Source of the DNA: Timema cristinae
Lineage: Eukaryota; Arthropoda; Insecta; Phasmatodea; Timematidae
DNA: 64,000 bases
Assembly (NCBI GenBank): GCA_039000515.1
Contig: JBCFYV010000935.1
Location: forward strand, 62,227,604-62,291,603
Direction of reading: 5' to 3'
The notes under the pieces were generated by a model that saw only the letters and a program-made list of their open reading frames with translations, was not told the DNA's origin and searched no databases. A program made the translations under genes and the position numbers. Below, piece after piece: positions 52,206 to 63,160 of the stretch; within the stretch, counting starts at the first letter, position 1, and every line of letters begins with the position of its first letter.

Positions 52206-52410
52206 CCGTGATTGGTTCCATTATGGTGCATCTTATAAGATAGTGCCATAGTGTGATCAGTCAAGGTTAGACTGTTTCCTTTCAGGGCAAATGGAGGTAA
52301 CACTGTCTGTCCCTAAATGTAGCAGACGTACCTTGATGGTTCTACTATGGTGCAGCTTATAAGATAGTGCCATAGTGTATCAGTCAAAGGTAAGAGTGCC
52401 CCTTTTCAGA
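52206..52410. repeat. Two-unit tandem repeat of about 125 bp
   Basis: TATGGTGCATCTTATAAGATAGTGCC and TATGGTGCAGCTTATAAGATAGTGCC start the shared parts. A (CT)n run lies just left at about 52122-52137. Confidence 0.7.
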
Positions 52411-53034
52411 CTAAACGAAGTGTCTTATGATCAATTCAGAGGTTTGAACCTTGGTCACGTGACTTCGAGAGCCACTGTTCCTACGTGTGAGCTATTCCAC
52501 GTTATTCTCCATATAAGATATACTGTGCTGGTAGTTCGGTGCTGTGGATATTGGCAAGCCACAGGTCAAGTGTTTGAATCCGTAGCGAGAACACTTCTAC
52601 AAAATATATCTGATATTTCATGTTTTTAAATGTGATTTTAATATCTGATTGCTAAGTTTGGCTGACCACATCCTCCAACAAATTTAAATTCAAAATATGA
52701 CTTTTTTTTTTTTAATATCTCGGGTCTAGCCCAAGACCATCGAGGTTGACGGATAGTAAAATAAATTAAAAAATTAAATTTGTCAAAGGTAAGTTCTAAA
52801 GAAAAGTATCATTCTTTTCCTTTATAAGGAATGGGCAAACATAATTGAAATCCCAGTAAACACTCCCCCCCCCCCCCCACCCAATGCTTCCCAGCACCCG
52901 CTCTTGGGGATAAAATCCTGATCGCTGGACTCAATCACACTACCAGTGTGATCATCCTGTGTGATACTTCGTTCTGTGATCTTAATGTTTGAGCACATAA
53001 ATGTGCTCGTGAGTGGTTTAATGATCAGAGCCTT

Positions 53035-53285
53035 GCTACTCGCTTCGGTGGCCGCATGGTCTAACGCGCTACTCTCGCAGTAGACTAGACTGCCGATGAC
53101 GGGAGATTCGAGGCTCGAATCTTGCTCGGGTGTACTGAGGGTGGGTTTAACCAAAACAGTTTTACACTTTCCCTCCATGTAAATGCGGGTACACTTACTC
53201 TAAATATAACTTTCCTAATCCCTAAAACAATTTGGCGTACTTATTACTTAGTTTGAACGGGTAGTAAGACGTGGTGGTAAAAAAA
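53035..53285 (+). repeat. SINE A copy
   Basis: Near-consensus head (TCGGTGGCCGCATGGTCTAA, CTCGCAGTAGACTAGACTG) and tail GAACGGGTAGTAAGACG. Confidence 0.85.
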
Positions 53286-53384
53286 GCCCTTCCCTGACTA
53301 ATATACCATGAAACCCCCAGACGAGCGATACTCATTTCTTTTAAAGTTCACGATCCTCAACCTGTAAGTGTCCTTAAGTTGAGT

Positions 53385-53712
53385 TAAGTAATTATGCAAT
53401 TTTTATAGCTAACTTTTTTTTGTCAAAATAACTAAAGTATTGCTCCAGTTAAACACAGTTTAATTTTCTTCACCTGGTGATATCAACAGTTGTTGAATAT
53501 CTATCATGAGCAAAGTGTCATTAGATGACAAACTTTTTAAATGAAGAGAAAAAGTTGTCATTAAATTCCTGAACACCCTTGATAGATATTCAACAACTGT
53601 TGATAACACCGCGTGAAGAAAATTAAACTAAATGTTTCTAATGGAGCAATATTTGATTTATGTTGACAAAAAATAAGTTTTTATATAAAAACTGCGGAAT
53701 TACTGCCTTTAG
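53385..53712. mobile_element. Fold-back MITE, family F (complete)
   Basis: Arms of about 130 bp share TATCAACAGTTGTTGAATAT, TTTAATTTTCTTCAC and GTCAA...ATTGCTCC in mirror order. Related partial copies are at 59940-60030 and 61315-61560. Confidence 0.75.
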
Positions 53713-53754
53713 CTGCATTCTCTACGCTTCCACTTCAAGCCATTTTTTTTTCTT

Positions 53755-54000
53755 AGAACCGGGTCTTACTACCCATTCGGGTTACATGCTTGTGTACTAA
53801 TTACGTCAGTGGTTTTAAGAATCAGGAAGGTTATATTTGGTTGAAGTGAACCCACATCTGTGAGGAGGGAGAGTAAAATTAATTGGGTAAAAACCACCCG
53901 ACCGAGATTAGAACCTTGATCATCCCCGTCATTGGTAGTATAGTCTAACACGAGAGTAGCGCGTTAGGCCACACGGCCACCGAAGTGGGTTTCGGTACCC
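53755..54000 (-). repeat. SINE A copy (minus)
   Basis: Reversed tail GGGTCTTACTACCCATTCGG at left, reversed head ACACGGCCACCGAAGTGGG at right. Confidence 0.85.
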
Positions 54001-54288
54001 TGAATGGCTATTTTCACATTATTCTAACCGCCCATGCTGTTTAAAGTGACCAAAATTATCTTCACGACATTTAAGAATCCACGATGACCTTTGACGTCGC
54101 GATAACAATTAAAAGGCTGGCAGGCCTGATTAGATAGGGCCGACATTGTTCCGTGGTTCGTTCACTGGTTTGTGAGCCCAGCTCTCAAGGCTAGCAGCGC
54201 AACCCGAATATTCCAGAACTACTTTCAGGGAAAATTCGAAAGAGAAAAAAAACTTCACCATCTCAAACAAACTGATAGCGAACCTGAT

Positions 54289-54525
54289 TCGGTGGTCGTT
54301 TAGTCTAAGGTGTCACTCTCGTGTTAGGCTGGACTGTCGATAAATGGGATATCGGGGTTGGGTGTACTGAGGGCGTTTTTTACAAAATGGTTTTCCACTC
54401 TCCCTCCACTCAAATAGGGGTACACTTCATATAAATGTAACCTTCCTCATCCCTAACACATTAGCGAAATCAGTATAAATTTGTACAACCCAAACGTGTA
54501 GTAAGATGCAATGCTAAAAAAAACT
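54289..54525 (+). repeat. SINE A copy
   Basis: Head TCGGTGGTCGTTTAGTCTAAGG. Box B has been deleted to GGGGTTGGG. Tail CCCAAACGTGTAGTAAG and an A-run. Confidence 0.8.
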
Positions 54526-54945
54526 TTTAATTTTTTTTTTTTACATTATCTAGTAAACGAATCAGAATAAGGGAATGTGTCTCATTAAAATCTGGTATCA
54601 TTTATGTGCCTTGTGGCAGTATCGATCTGCCCCTGGCAGCTTATGTAACCTAGTCTATATATAGTGAGTGTCTTTTGTCCGAGAATTGGATTAACCCGCT
54701 TGGTCCCTTTCAAGCCCCCCCCCCCCCCCCTATTCTCTTTCCGACCCTAGTTTCCTCGGAGGTAAATAGGATCACCGCCAACTTGCAGCGTTGACAAGAA
54801 GACAATGACGCGCGTGGCTGGTCACAGAGAGAGTAGAACCCAGTACCATCTCAAGAGCTTCCTGTTTCCTAGGCGAGTCTTAAAATGTGTTTTCCAGTTG
54901 TATTGTGTGTAATAAAAATAAATCGCACCCTCCTACGTGACCCAA

Positions 54946-54946
<1 letters not shown>

Positions 54947-54984
<38 letters not shown>

Positions 54985-54986
54985 CA
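54947..54986. repeat. (AAT)n microsatellite
   Basis: About 13 perfect AAT units. Confidence 0.95.
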
Positions 54987-55289
54987 TAGGGCACCAAAAA
55001 ATACAAAAATATATTTTAAAAAAAATTGGTGGCCGCAACTTCTGATTTTTAATGAATGTGTGAAAAAAATATCATCCCTTCCCCCATTTACTTTCTCTAA
55101 ATATTTTTGGAAGCTTTGAATTAAATATCAAAGGGATTAATTTGTTATTCAATATTTATAAAATAATATATTCTTAATGTTAGATAAAATATTTAGATGT
55201 TAGTTCTTTATTTAGAAATAATTATTAGATTTTCCAATTTAATTTTTTTAACGCTGGTAAAAAAATACATTTGGTTGGAACGCACCCCT

Positions 55290-55455
55290 ATGGTGCCCCG
55301 AATGGTCAGAGGCATCATTTTCGTGTTCGGTTGGACTGCTGATAGCGAGGAGACCGGGGCTCGAATCGCAGTTGGGTCTACCGAGGGTGAATTTTCCTAA
55401 AGCTTTTCCTACTCTCCTCCCATGCGAATGCGGGGTGGATTACCTATAATTAGGG
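55290..55455 (+). repeat. SINE A copy, 3' truncated
   Basis: Head CCCCGAATGGTCAGAGG and box B GGCTCGAATC, then body to GGATTACC. It stops about 70 bp before the unassigned exon. Confidence 0.65.
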
Positions 55456-55527
55456 TCCTCTAGACCTGTACCCAGTAGAATGACGATAGTTCTTGTTGAC
55501 CTGATTTCTCTCCCGTCCCAAACACAC

Positions 55528-55654
55528 CTGCGTTGTTCCCGGCATAAATAATCCTCGTTTCGACGCTTCCCTCCATTTCTTAGCGTCATTATCCGCGTAG
55601 ACGCACCTGAGGCCGTCCAGACACGCAGGGACGCCCAAGATCGTCAGCTCATAC
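55528..55654 (-). CDS. Single coding exon of an unrecognised gene
   Basis: On the minus strand 127 GC-rich bases encode about 42 residues (Y-E-L-T-I-L-G-V-P-A-C-L-D-G-L-R-C-V-Y, then K-K-W-R-E-A, ending M-P-G-T-T-Q). The acceptor-like TACTGTCCAAG precedes it and GTGTGT follows. It leaves in phase 0, whereas SLC45-like exon 1 needs a phase-2 partner if read upstream of its ATG, so it is not simply the previous coding exon of that gene. Family not recognised. Confidence 0.5.
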
Positions 55655-55842
55655 CTTGGACAGTAGATTAGAAACATATTTATATTAGTAGAAACTACCT
55701 GGATCACTGACCACTAATACATCATGAGTCAGATTCGTAATGACAGCTCTAGATTGTGGCATTTATATTTTTGAAATGTAAATTGGAAATGCATTCAAAA
55801 TATGTTAAATATAGATGTTACAACCCGAAAGTGAAACTGACC

Positions 55843-55975
55843 ATTTCGTGAATTGGGTAGATATCTGCCCATTCCGTGAACCTGGCTTATTTTCTTGTCC
55901 AGTCCACGGACAGGGCAAAAACTCTTGTCCGGGTCATGAATCGGATAGCACTTGTGCTGTCCGATTCATGGACTG
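55843..55975. other. Cluster of perfect hairpins
   Basis: Two strong stem-loops occur in 130 bp. One, at about 55846-55880, is centred on AGATATCT with arms GAATTGGG and CCCATTC. The other, at 55935-55970, is CATGAATCGGATAGCAC, a two-base loop, and its complement with one mismatch. The stems share GAAT(C/T)GGNTAG. A weaker one (GTCC...GGAC) lies between. Confidence 0.6.
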
Positions 55976-56998
55976 TATTTATCTATAAGTACAATCCACT
56001 AGGACCTTGTTAATACTAACTAATTGGAACTGAAGCTTATTCAGATTAAGTGGAATAATACAGGGATGCAGTATTTTCACGAATTTTAAATTACATTTAA
56101 ATGAGTTTAATAAAAACCTTTATTTATTTAATTGATTAATAGCACGTGATATGTACTGTAATTATTGTTAGTTACAGGAAAACACATTATGTTGACTACA
56201 ACATGTAAATATTAAACATTTATTATCAGATATAATTGTTTCTTAAAATTATCTTTTAAGTTTGAGCTTATTAACCAATCAAACAAGTTACATTTCATTT
56301 GAATTCATTTGTTTCCCTGTTTTATAAAAAAAGTCTTTGGATTATTTGGAATTTTTGACTACTAAAGTCTAGTCTAAAGAGGTTTTACTGTACGTATATG
56401 ATAGTGTGCTTAATTAATCTCACTTATAAATCCATCCAGAAATTATTCTCTTAAATTTATCATTGATAAAATGTGAGTTTACCCTTTTACTATGGTTATT
56501 TAATGGCAGGAGGTTGGGGGTTGTATCTGGTCTGGAACTAAGTTAATTTATAATTCGTGTACTGATATAATCAATTGGTTCAGAAAGTGCACATTAAATA
56601 CCTAGAATAAAATATATTTTCTTAATTGTGATAGTATTGACACCCCTGTCTTGTAGCTTACTGCCATTCTAAGATGCTGTAAAATTAATAGTCCATTTCA
56701 AGTCTTTCAAATTACTCCACGAGACAAACAGGGATATTAAAACATACATACGTTTTACCATCCCTTTTATATAAATGTGTGTAAATCAATTTCTCATGTA
56801 TGTGAGTAAGTTGTCCAAACATCTGCGCCTATACCTTTATTAAAAACGTATTTAACACGTTTATTGGTTTGATACTTTTTACAATTTGATCTTTAAGACA
56901 TTTATTAGACCAACATTACTTTACTTATATTTTACAGACTTTACTTGCAGGGAGGTAAATAAAACGTAGCTCACTTCAACGCCCTCATGCTAATTAAC
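55976..56998. other. AT-rich DNA, little content
   Basis: Only a SINE C tail-like fragment (56560-56612, GATATAATCAATTGGTTCAG then GTGCACATTAAATACC) is recognisable. Confidence 0.4.
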
Positions 56999-56999
56999 T

Positions 57000-57245
57000 C
57001 AACCCGTCTCGGTGGCGTAGTTGACTAACGCGCTAGTCGTGTTGAACTCGACTGCTGAGGACGGGGAGATCGAGGTTTGAATCTCGATCGGGTGAACTTT
57101 TTTTTCCTAAATGGTTTTCCACTCTCCCTCCACGCAAATGCGGGTCCACTTCCTCTAATCCAACCTTCCCAGTTCCTAATCCATTAGCGTAATTAGTACT
57201 TAAAGCGTATAACCCGAACGGCTAGTAAGACGCGGTGCTAAATAT
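57000..57245 (+). repeat. SINE A copy (GGTGGCGTAG variant)
   Basis: Head TCGGTGGCGTAGTTGACTAACG, GGTTTGAATCTCG and tail CCCGAACGGCTAGTAAGACG. Confidence 0.85.
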
Positions 57246-57261
57246 TATTATTGTATCTTAA

Positions 57262-57480
57262 ACTCAACTCTCGCACTAAACTGCCGATTATGGGGAGATC
57301 GAGGTTCGAATCTCGGTCGGGTGTATTTAGGGTGGTTTTAATCAAATGGTTTTACACTCTTTCTTCACGCAAATATGGGTGCATTTCCTCTAAATTTAAC
57401 GATCCCAACACATTAGTGTGCTTACTACATTGGTGTATATCACGAACGGGTAGTAAAAGGCGTTGTTCAACAAAGTAGGG
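57262..57480 (+). repeat. SINE A copy in tandem
   Basis: It lacks the first part of the head, starting at about CTCTCGCACTAAACTGCC, and directly follows the previous SINE after an AT-rich tail. This gives a head-to-tail pair. Confidence 0.75.
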
Positions 57481-57944
57481 TAATTAAGTTATTTAGTTCA
57501 ACTTAATAAAATAATAAATTGTTTTCCAATTATATTAAAGTTAAATTCATGTTGTAAGAACGTTGAATGCAAACTCAAAGAACACGCTAACAAAATGTAC
57601 TTAAAACCATACAGTAACCTGCCATTTAAAAATCAGTTTCATTACTCACCGCTAGAAAGCACTAGTGAAATGGTTGGTACTTAAGAGAAGAAGAGATTCA
57701 AAATAACCTCTATCAATCCTTTCCTTCAATACCTCATGTTGGATGGGAGGGAGGAAGGGATATAATACATTCGTTATTAATTTAAAAAAATCATTTATTT
57801 GAGGTATTTAACGTGCACGTTCTGAATCAAATGATTATATCAGACCATGACTTATAAACTAACTTAAATCTAGAACAAACACAACATACAACTCCCGGTC
57901 GTTAATTTATCACTGTGAAAGGGTGGAACCCTCTCATATGTTTA

Positions 57945-58300
57945 AAAAGTCATGGATGAAGTGTATTTTCTTAGCTAAACTGTATATAGAATATCCTTTT
58001 AATACTTCATCCATGGAGAGTCACGCGCTTTTCAGAAATAATTTCAATTTATTGTACCATAAAGCGTTTTTTCTTTAAAAGATAAACTCCGTTGTATTTA
58101 GCAAAATCTTGTGACACGCTGGCTCCCTCTACCCAATAAGAAGCCAGCCTTCACAACATCAGGTCGTCAGGAGTTTTTCTATTAGTTGGTTGGAAACTGT
58201 AGGTCCTTCATTTCATCTCACACTCACCCTACCATTACACATTAGTGTAAGTGCGTATAACCCGAACGGGTAGTAAGACGCGGTGCTAATAATGATGATG

Positions 58301-58339
<39 letters not shown>

Positions 58340-58690
58340 GTTGGTTTTGACACTTAACAAGGGGTTCAAGAGGCAAGGGGTAGGTCATATATAAACCGCT
58401 TGTGAGTATGAATACACACAGTGTGCCGGTAATTTAAATCTATAGAATATATTAAATATATTTGAGAGAAAAATTATAGAAAAAACAATCTGTGAATTTA
58501 ACAACAAAAAAATGTTATTTTATATATATCATATCTTCAGTACCGAAGGTGTAATCATTCAAATAAATCTTGTGCAACATCAAAAGTATTGTTTACTTAA
58601 TAAGATTAAATATCAGAAATAATAATATTACATACAGCGAGTAAATGCGCAGTAAGGCATCCTCGCGTCGTCATCACCGTAAACACCCAA
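57945..58690 (+). repeat. LTR-like repeat (copy 2) split by a SINE B
   Basis: It matches 36235-36800. A 5'-truncated SINE B is inserted at about 58190-58340, with TAGTTGGTT on both sides as a target duplication. Confidence 0.65.
58190..58340 (+). repeat. SINE B, 5' truncated
   Basis: It starts in the 3' body (GTAGGTCCTTCATTTC), has the CCCGAACGGGTAGTAAGACG tail and ends with (ATG)/(AAT)n. Confidence 0.8.
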
Positions 58691-58785
58691 TATCGTTATA
58701 GAGACTGTATGCTGGGAATCGAACCCGGAACCCTTAGTTCATTAGACAGACACGCTGCCGACTAAGCTACGGTGTAGGACGTTAA
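58690..58785 (-). repeat. tRNA-like SINE head, family E (minus)
   Basis: On minus: CCGTAGCTTAGTCGGCAGCG and GGGTTCGATTCCCAGC. Flanks do not allow a closed acceptor stem, so it is not called a tRNA gene. Confidence 0.5.
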
Positions 58786-59280
58786 TTAAAACGCTAGCCT
58801 GGTGACTATAGCGTGTGTGTGTGTGCTCAAGACGTGTTCATTCACGGACGACAATGACATGAGTGACGTCATATCGTGATAGTCTCAGAGACATAAAGAT
58901 CTGAAAGCCAAACCCTGTCAATCGCTATTCAAAAGACACGCGCTGGCGTTATTGTATATGTTGGGTGCCTAGGTTTAAGAGACGGCTTCTCCCTTCCTCC
59001 CTTATCTGACTGTCGGCCCCTCTATCTCACGTCCCCTCTCACTCTGTATTAGTTCTGTCTCTCTCAGATACTTGAAAGAGTTACGTATTCAACGCGAGAG
59101 AGGTTCGAGGGATGGATTGTTTACACACGCCCCTTTCCACCCCCTACAACCTCTGTCTACTTAAAACCCACCCTCTGACACGATAAAGAATGTATCGATG
59201 TTAAGGGTTGAATTCACTGCCATTGTAACTTATTCTTTTGGAGCAACGGGACTCAAACCAAACTAAATACACTCCTTAGA
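58785..59280. other. Unassigned DNA with CT-rich patch
   Basis: A TG run at about 58813-58824, then mixed sequence, with a CT-rich stretch at 58985-59070. No gene is seen. Confidence 0.35.
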
Positions 59281-59281
59281 G

Positions 59282-59637
59282 TAGCGGTTCCTTAACTTTT
59301 TAAACGGCGTACCACCCCAACAATTTCCTTAATTTGTAATACTACCACCGAGATAAAGCTAAATAGTTAGTTTTTGGTGTATTTTTAATGTTGCCCAGTT
59401 ATATAACACAGACTGCGTGGCTGTACCGGTTACCTGAGCTTGAATCAGTGTTACCACCCTTAAAACCAATGTTTAAATCTGTTTTACCTTTGGTTAGACT
59501 TAGTTGTAGTATATATTTATAAGATTTGAACAGGTCCTATCTTTTTTACTTGTTTCTGGTTGGTTTCTCACAGCGTACGACCGGGAATAATTGTACGTAC
59601 CACTGGGGGTACGCGCAACACAGTTTGGGAACTGCTG
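59282..59637. mobile_element. hAT-type non-autonomous element
   Basis: Ends TAGCGGTTCC and its near complement GGGAACTGCTG. The flanking 8-mers CCTTAGAG and CCTTAAGA look like an aged 8-bp target duplication. The GGTTCC...GTACC...GGGGGTACGCG...TTTGGGAAC layout is common in hAT MITEs. Confidence 0.65.
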
Positions 59638-59644
59638 CCTTAAG

Positions 59645-59945
59645 ATTATTATTATTAGCACCGCGTCTTACTACCCGTTCGGGTTATACGCACTTACGCT
59701 CAAGTGTAATGGTAGGGTGATTGTGATATGAAATAGAGGACCTACAGTTTAACGTGGAATTCGAACCACGGTTGAGGCCTGTTATTCCCCACATTCACAA
59801 GTTGTGATTAATACACGTCTTGTCAGAGGTGAAGGAAGGGTTTGGTAATCAGATAAATCAGTGCCGGGACCGAGGATTGAACCCCGGACCCCAGCACAGA
59901 AGTTTTACGCCTTACCCCTAGACCATCAGGTCACCCAGGGGAAGA
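59645..59945 (-). repeat. SINE B copy (minus), nearly complete
   Basis: Left: reversed (AAT)n and CCGCGTCTTACTACCCG. Right: GGATTGAACCCCGG and TAGACCATCAGGTCACCC, the head. The body matches 61020-61315. Confidence 0.85.
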
Positions 59946-60030
59946 AAATTAAACTTTATGTTTGTACTGGAGAAATATTTAACATATTTTGGCAAAAAAC
60001 AGCAAAAACAGTGGCCTTTTATCGCGTTAC
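59940..60030. repeat. MITE family F fragment
   Basis: GAAAATTAAACTTTATGTTTG and ATTTTGGCAAAAAACAGC match one arm of the 61315 copy. Confidence 0.55.
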
Positions 60031-60190
60031 CCTGACATCCCACCTTAAGGGCAGTTTACTATACTGGTGATTGATTTTTGAGCATTCGAGTTGTTGTTTT
60101 TCAAAAATGACTCCAATAATTTTGTTCAAAGTTGAAATATGGAGAAAGTTTCACATTACAAATAAGAAACTATGCTTAATTTTCTTTTAT

Positions 60191-60420
60191 ATATATATAT
60201 ATATGTGTGTGTGTATGTGTGTGAGTGTGAGTGTGAGTGTGTGAGTGTGTGTGTGTGAGTGTGAGTGTGAGTGTGTGTGTGTGAGTGTGAGTGTGTGAGT
60301 GAGTGTGTGAGTGTGAGTGTGTGAGTGTGTGTGTGTGAGTGTGAGTGTGTGTGTGAGAGTGTGTGAGTGTGAGTGTGTGTGTGTGAGTGTGAGAGTGTGA
60401 GTGTGAGTGTGTGAGTGTAA
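60191..60420. repeat. (TG)n/(GTGAGT)n microsatellite
   Basis: About 230 bp of GTGTGAGTG-type simple repeat, preceded by (AT)n. Confidence 0.95.
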
Positions 60421-60634
60421 GGCGGGAGCAGTAAGAAGCAGAAAGGGGGCTTTTAAAAGGGTTCGAAGCAGTTTAGTTTCGTCCAGCGGGGTTTGGTTCT
60501 TTCAATAGTTGGGAACAGTATTTTTTGTTTAATTGTGTGTTTGAAAACATTTTGTGGGATTCCCCTGAGTTCATGAATGATCTAAACTGGATAGAATTAT
60601 GTTTTTTTTAATGCATTATCATGTGTTTTATTAA

Positions 60635-60890
60635 TTAGAACCACGTCTCACTAAACGTTTGTGTTACACGAAACATGTACTAATTATACTAATGTTAACG
60701 ATGAGAACGATTGAATTTAGAGAAAGTGCACCAACATTTGCATGTTGGAAAACCGGAGGACTATTTATGAAAAATCCCCCTCAATGCACCACGACCGATT
60801 TTGAACTCCAATCTTCCCGTCGTCGGTAATCCAGTCTATTGCGGGAGTGACGCCTTATACCATTCGGCCACCGAAGAGGGTTTTTTCGCA
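60635..60890 (-). repeat. SINE A copy (minus)
   Basis: Diverged reversed tail ACGTCTCACTAAACG; reversed head CATTCGGCCACCGAAGAGGG. Confidence 0.8.
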
Positions 60891-61019
60891 AGCACAACGG
60901 GTGGTTCATTAAATTATTTATTTATGGGGTAAGCATAGGATGTAAACTTGAAAGAAATGCACCATCATTAGAGTGGATAGACGATGATAAAATCACAATG
61001 TAGTAACCTTCTCTTAAGG

Positions 61020-61315
61020 CAGGGTGACCTGATGGTCTAGTGGTAAGGTGTCGGACTTCTATGCTCGGGGTCCGGGGTTCAATCCTCAGTCCCGGCAACA
61101 GATTTATCTGTTGCAAACCCTTCCTACACCTCTGACAAGACGTGTATTAATCACATCTTGTGAATGTGGGAATGCCAGGCCTCCACCGTGGTTCGGATCT
61201 CACGTTAAACTGTAGGTCCTACATTTAATCTTCAAATCACCTACATTACACGTTAGCGTAAGTGCGTATAACCCGAACGGGTAGTAAGACGTGGTGCTAA
61301 TAATAATAATAATAA
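61020..61315 (+). repeat. SINE B copy, full length
   Basis: Head GTGACCTGATGGTCTAGTGG with GGTTCAATCC, body GACAAGACGTGTATTAATC, tail CCCGAACGGGTAGTAAGACG, (AAT)n end. It serves as the reference for the family. Confidence 0.88.
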
Positions 61316-61560
61316 TAATTACTTCACACGGTGATATCAACAGTTGTTTAATATCTGTCGAGGGTGTCCAGAATTTAATGACAGCTTTTTTCTCTTCATT
61401 TAAAATTTTTTTTAAGATAATGCCACCTTGCTCATGACAGATATTCAACTATTGATATCACCATGGGAATAAAATTAAACTCTTTGTTTCTACTAGAGAG
61501 TTATTTGATTTATTTTGGCAAAAAAAACCCTGCAAAAACGCAAAAATACTTATCTTTTCT
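61315..61560. mobile_element. MITE family F copy
   Basis: It has the GATATCAACAGTTG arm, a centre TTCTCTTCATTTAAAA, and the opposite arm ATTGATATCACCATGGG to TTTGGCAAAAAAAACCC. The outer left arm is missing. Confidence 0.6.
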
Positions 61561-61969
61561 CGCACTCTCTTCCAAACCATCCCACCTTAGATTGAGGGCA
61601 AAAAAATAAAGTAAAATAAAACATAAATTTCTAGATATGACAATAATATATACAAATATAAAAATATTAACAGAATTCATCCAACCATCTGTATCCCTCC
61701 AGGATATTATTGGTAGGAGCTACTTTTTTTGAGCTCGACGGGGTGGCAGGCAGGTCGTGGGGGGAGGGGGTCTGGGGTGGAGAATGTTCACAACTACAAT
61801 ACTTTCTGTATATGAAAAAATATATAAAGGAAGGTTGCAACACAAATTGAGTTAGTTCTAACTGAATACAAAAGAAGGTTCTTTTCTTCTATTCTCTCTT
61901 AAGCCTAGCTTTATATATAGGGCAGAATTTATAATATAATAATATAATTAATATATATATATATATTTA

Positions 61970-62220
61970 ACACCGCGTCTTATAACCCTTTCGGATTATA
62001 CGCTTATTTACGAATTACGCTAATGGTTTAAAAGATTAGGAAGGCTATATTTAGAGGAAGTTATACTCGCATTTACATGGAGGGAGAGTGGAAAACAGTC
62101 TCGGTAAAAAAAAACACCCTCAGTATATCCGGCCAAGATTCGAACCTCAATCTTCCGTCATCGGCAGTCTATTCTACTACGAGAGTGACGCGTTAGACCA
62201 CGCGGCCACCGATGCGGGTT
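61970..62220 (-). repeat. SINE A copy (minus)
   Basis: Reversed tail CACCGCGTCTTATAACCC; reversed head GACCACGCGGCCACCGATGCGG. Near full length. Confidence 0.85.
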
Positions 62221-62457
62221 TCTGTTTATATCTTACTTTCGTTCTCGACTTGGTCTCCTCTTTGCCCTTTTCTCTCCCCCTTATTTCCTCTATTCTCCCC
62301 CCCACTTTCTACACGTGTGTGAGGGATCACACCACCTCACCGACCCTGAATACGCATGTGTACAGTTGACTCACATGTCAGTTGGAGCACATTATGTTAG
62401 TACAGTCGGACACGAAGTGGTGTTCCGCACGCAATATTTAATTATAACGATACGTTA

Positions 62458-62798
62458 TCTATACTAATATTATAAAGAGTAAAGATTTGATTTTTTGTTT
62501 GTGATGGATAAACTCAAAAACTACTGGACTGATTTTAAAAAATTCTTTCACCAATATAAAGCTACATTATCAGCGAGTAACATAGGCTATATTTTATTTT
62601 GAAAATTGAATTTATTCCTCATAAAAATGTCGATATTTTTACACAAGGTATAATATAGCTATATTTATTGACATAATCTGGCTTAGAATTACGTTTCAGA
62701 GATAACTTTTCCATTTGAAATCGGGCACCATGGGAGGGGGGCTTATATAAATATTATACAACAGTGGGTCATGGGCAACGCCGTGCGGGATTGTCTAG
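62458..62798 (+). mobile_element. Non-autonomous Helitron-like element
   Basis: It starts TCTATACTAATATTATAAAG after an A and ends GGGATTGTCTAG before a T, as Helitrons do (TC...CTRR, A/T insertion). A short GC-rich hairpin-forming stretch (GGCAACGCCGTGCGGG) precedes the end. 341 bp, no gene. Confidence 0.65.
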
Positions 62799-62844
62799 TT
62801 TCAAAATAAAGTCGAATGATTCCAACAAGGCTCCTTTTTTATTT

Positions 62845-63160
62845 ATTATTTATTTGAGGTATTTAACGTTCCCTTTCTGAACTGACTGTTTATATCAGAA
62901 CACGAGAATTTCTATGAGCAAATGTAGAAGGACCTACCAATTTTGCCGGGAAAGGTATTTTCATATACCTTCCAGGGTTATTTTACATGGGACCGACGGG
63001 TTTACCCCCCCCTCCCACCCTCCCCCCTTTTTAGAGGAAGAAGTTGTGCTAAGTATTTTTTATCATTCAAGAAAAATTCGTTGACCTCGACTGTGTTTGA
63101 ACCCACGAACATTGGGTCCTGTGGCGAGCACTTTATCCCAAGATCACCGAGGTAGACTCT
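62845..63160 (-). repeat. SINE C copy (minus)
   Basis: Tail at left (TTGAGGTATTTAACG), head GTGTTTGAACCC at right, with a C-rich expansion at about 63005-63030. Confidence 0.7.

Noticed and set aside
51932..52303. 123-codon minus-strand frame
   Set aside because: It includes a (CT)n-derived Arg/Glu run and part of a tandem repeat. No family or splice support.
53035..53120. tRNA-Leu or tRNA-Ser gene
   Set aside because: The same head occurs about twenty times followed by the same body and tail, so these are SINEs.
54937..55119. Asn-rich small protein
   Set aside because: The Asn run is an (AAT)n microsatellite and the rest has no coding character.
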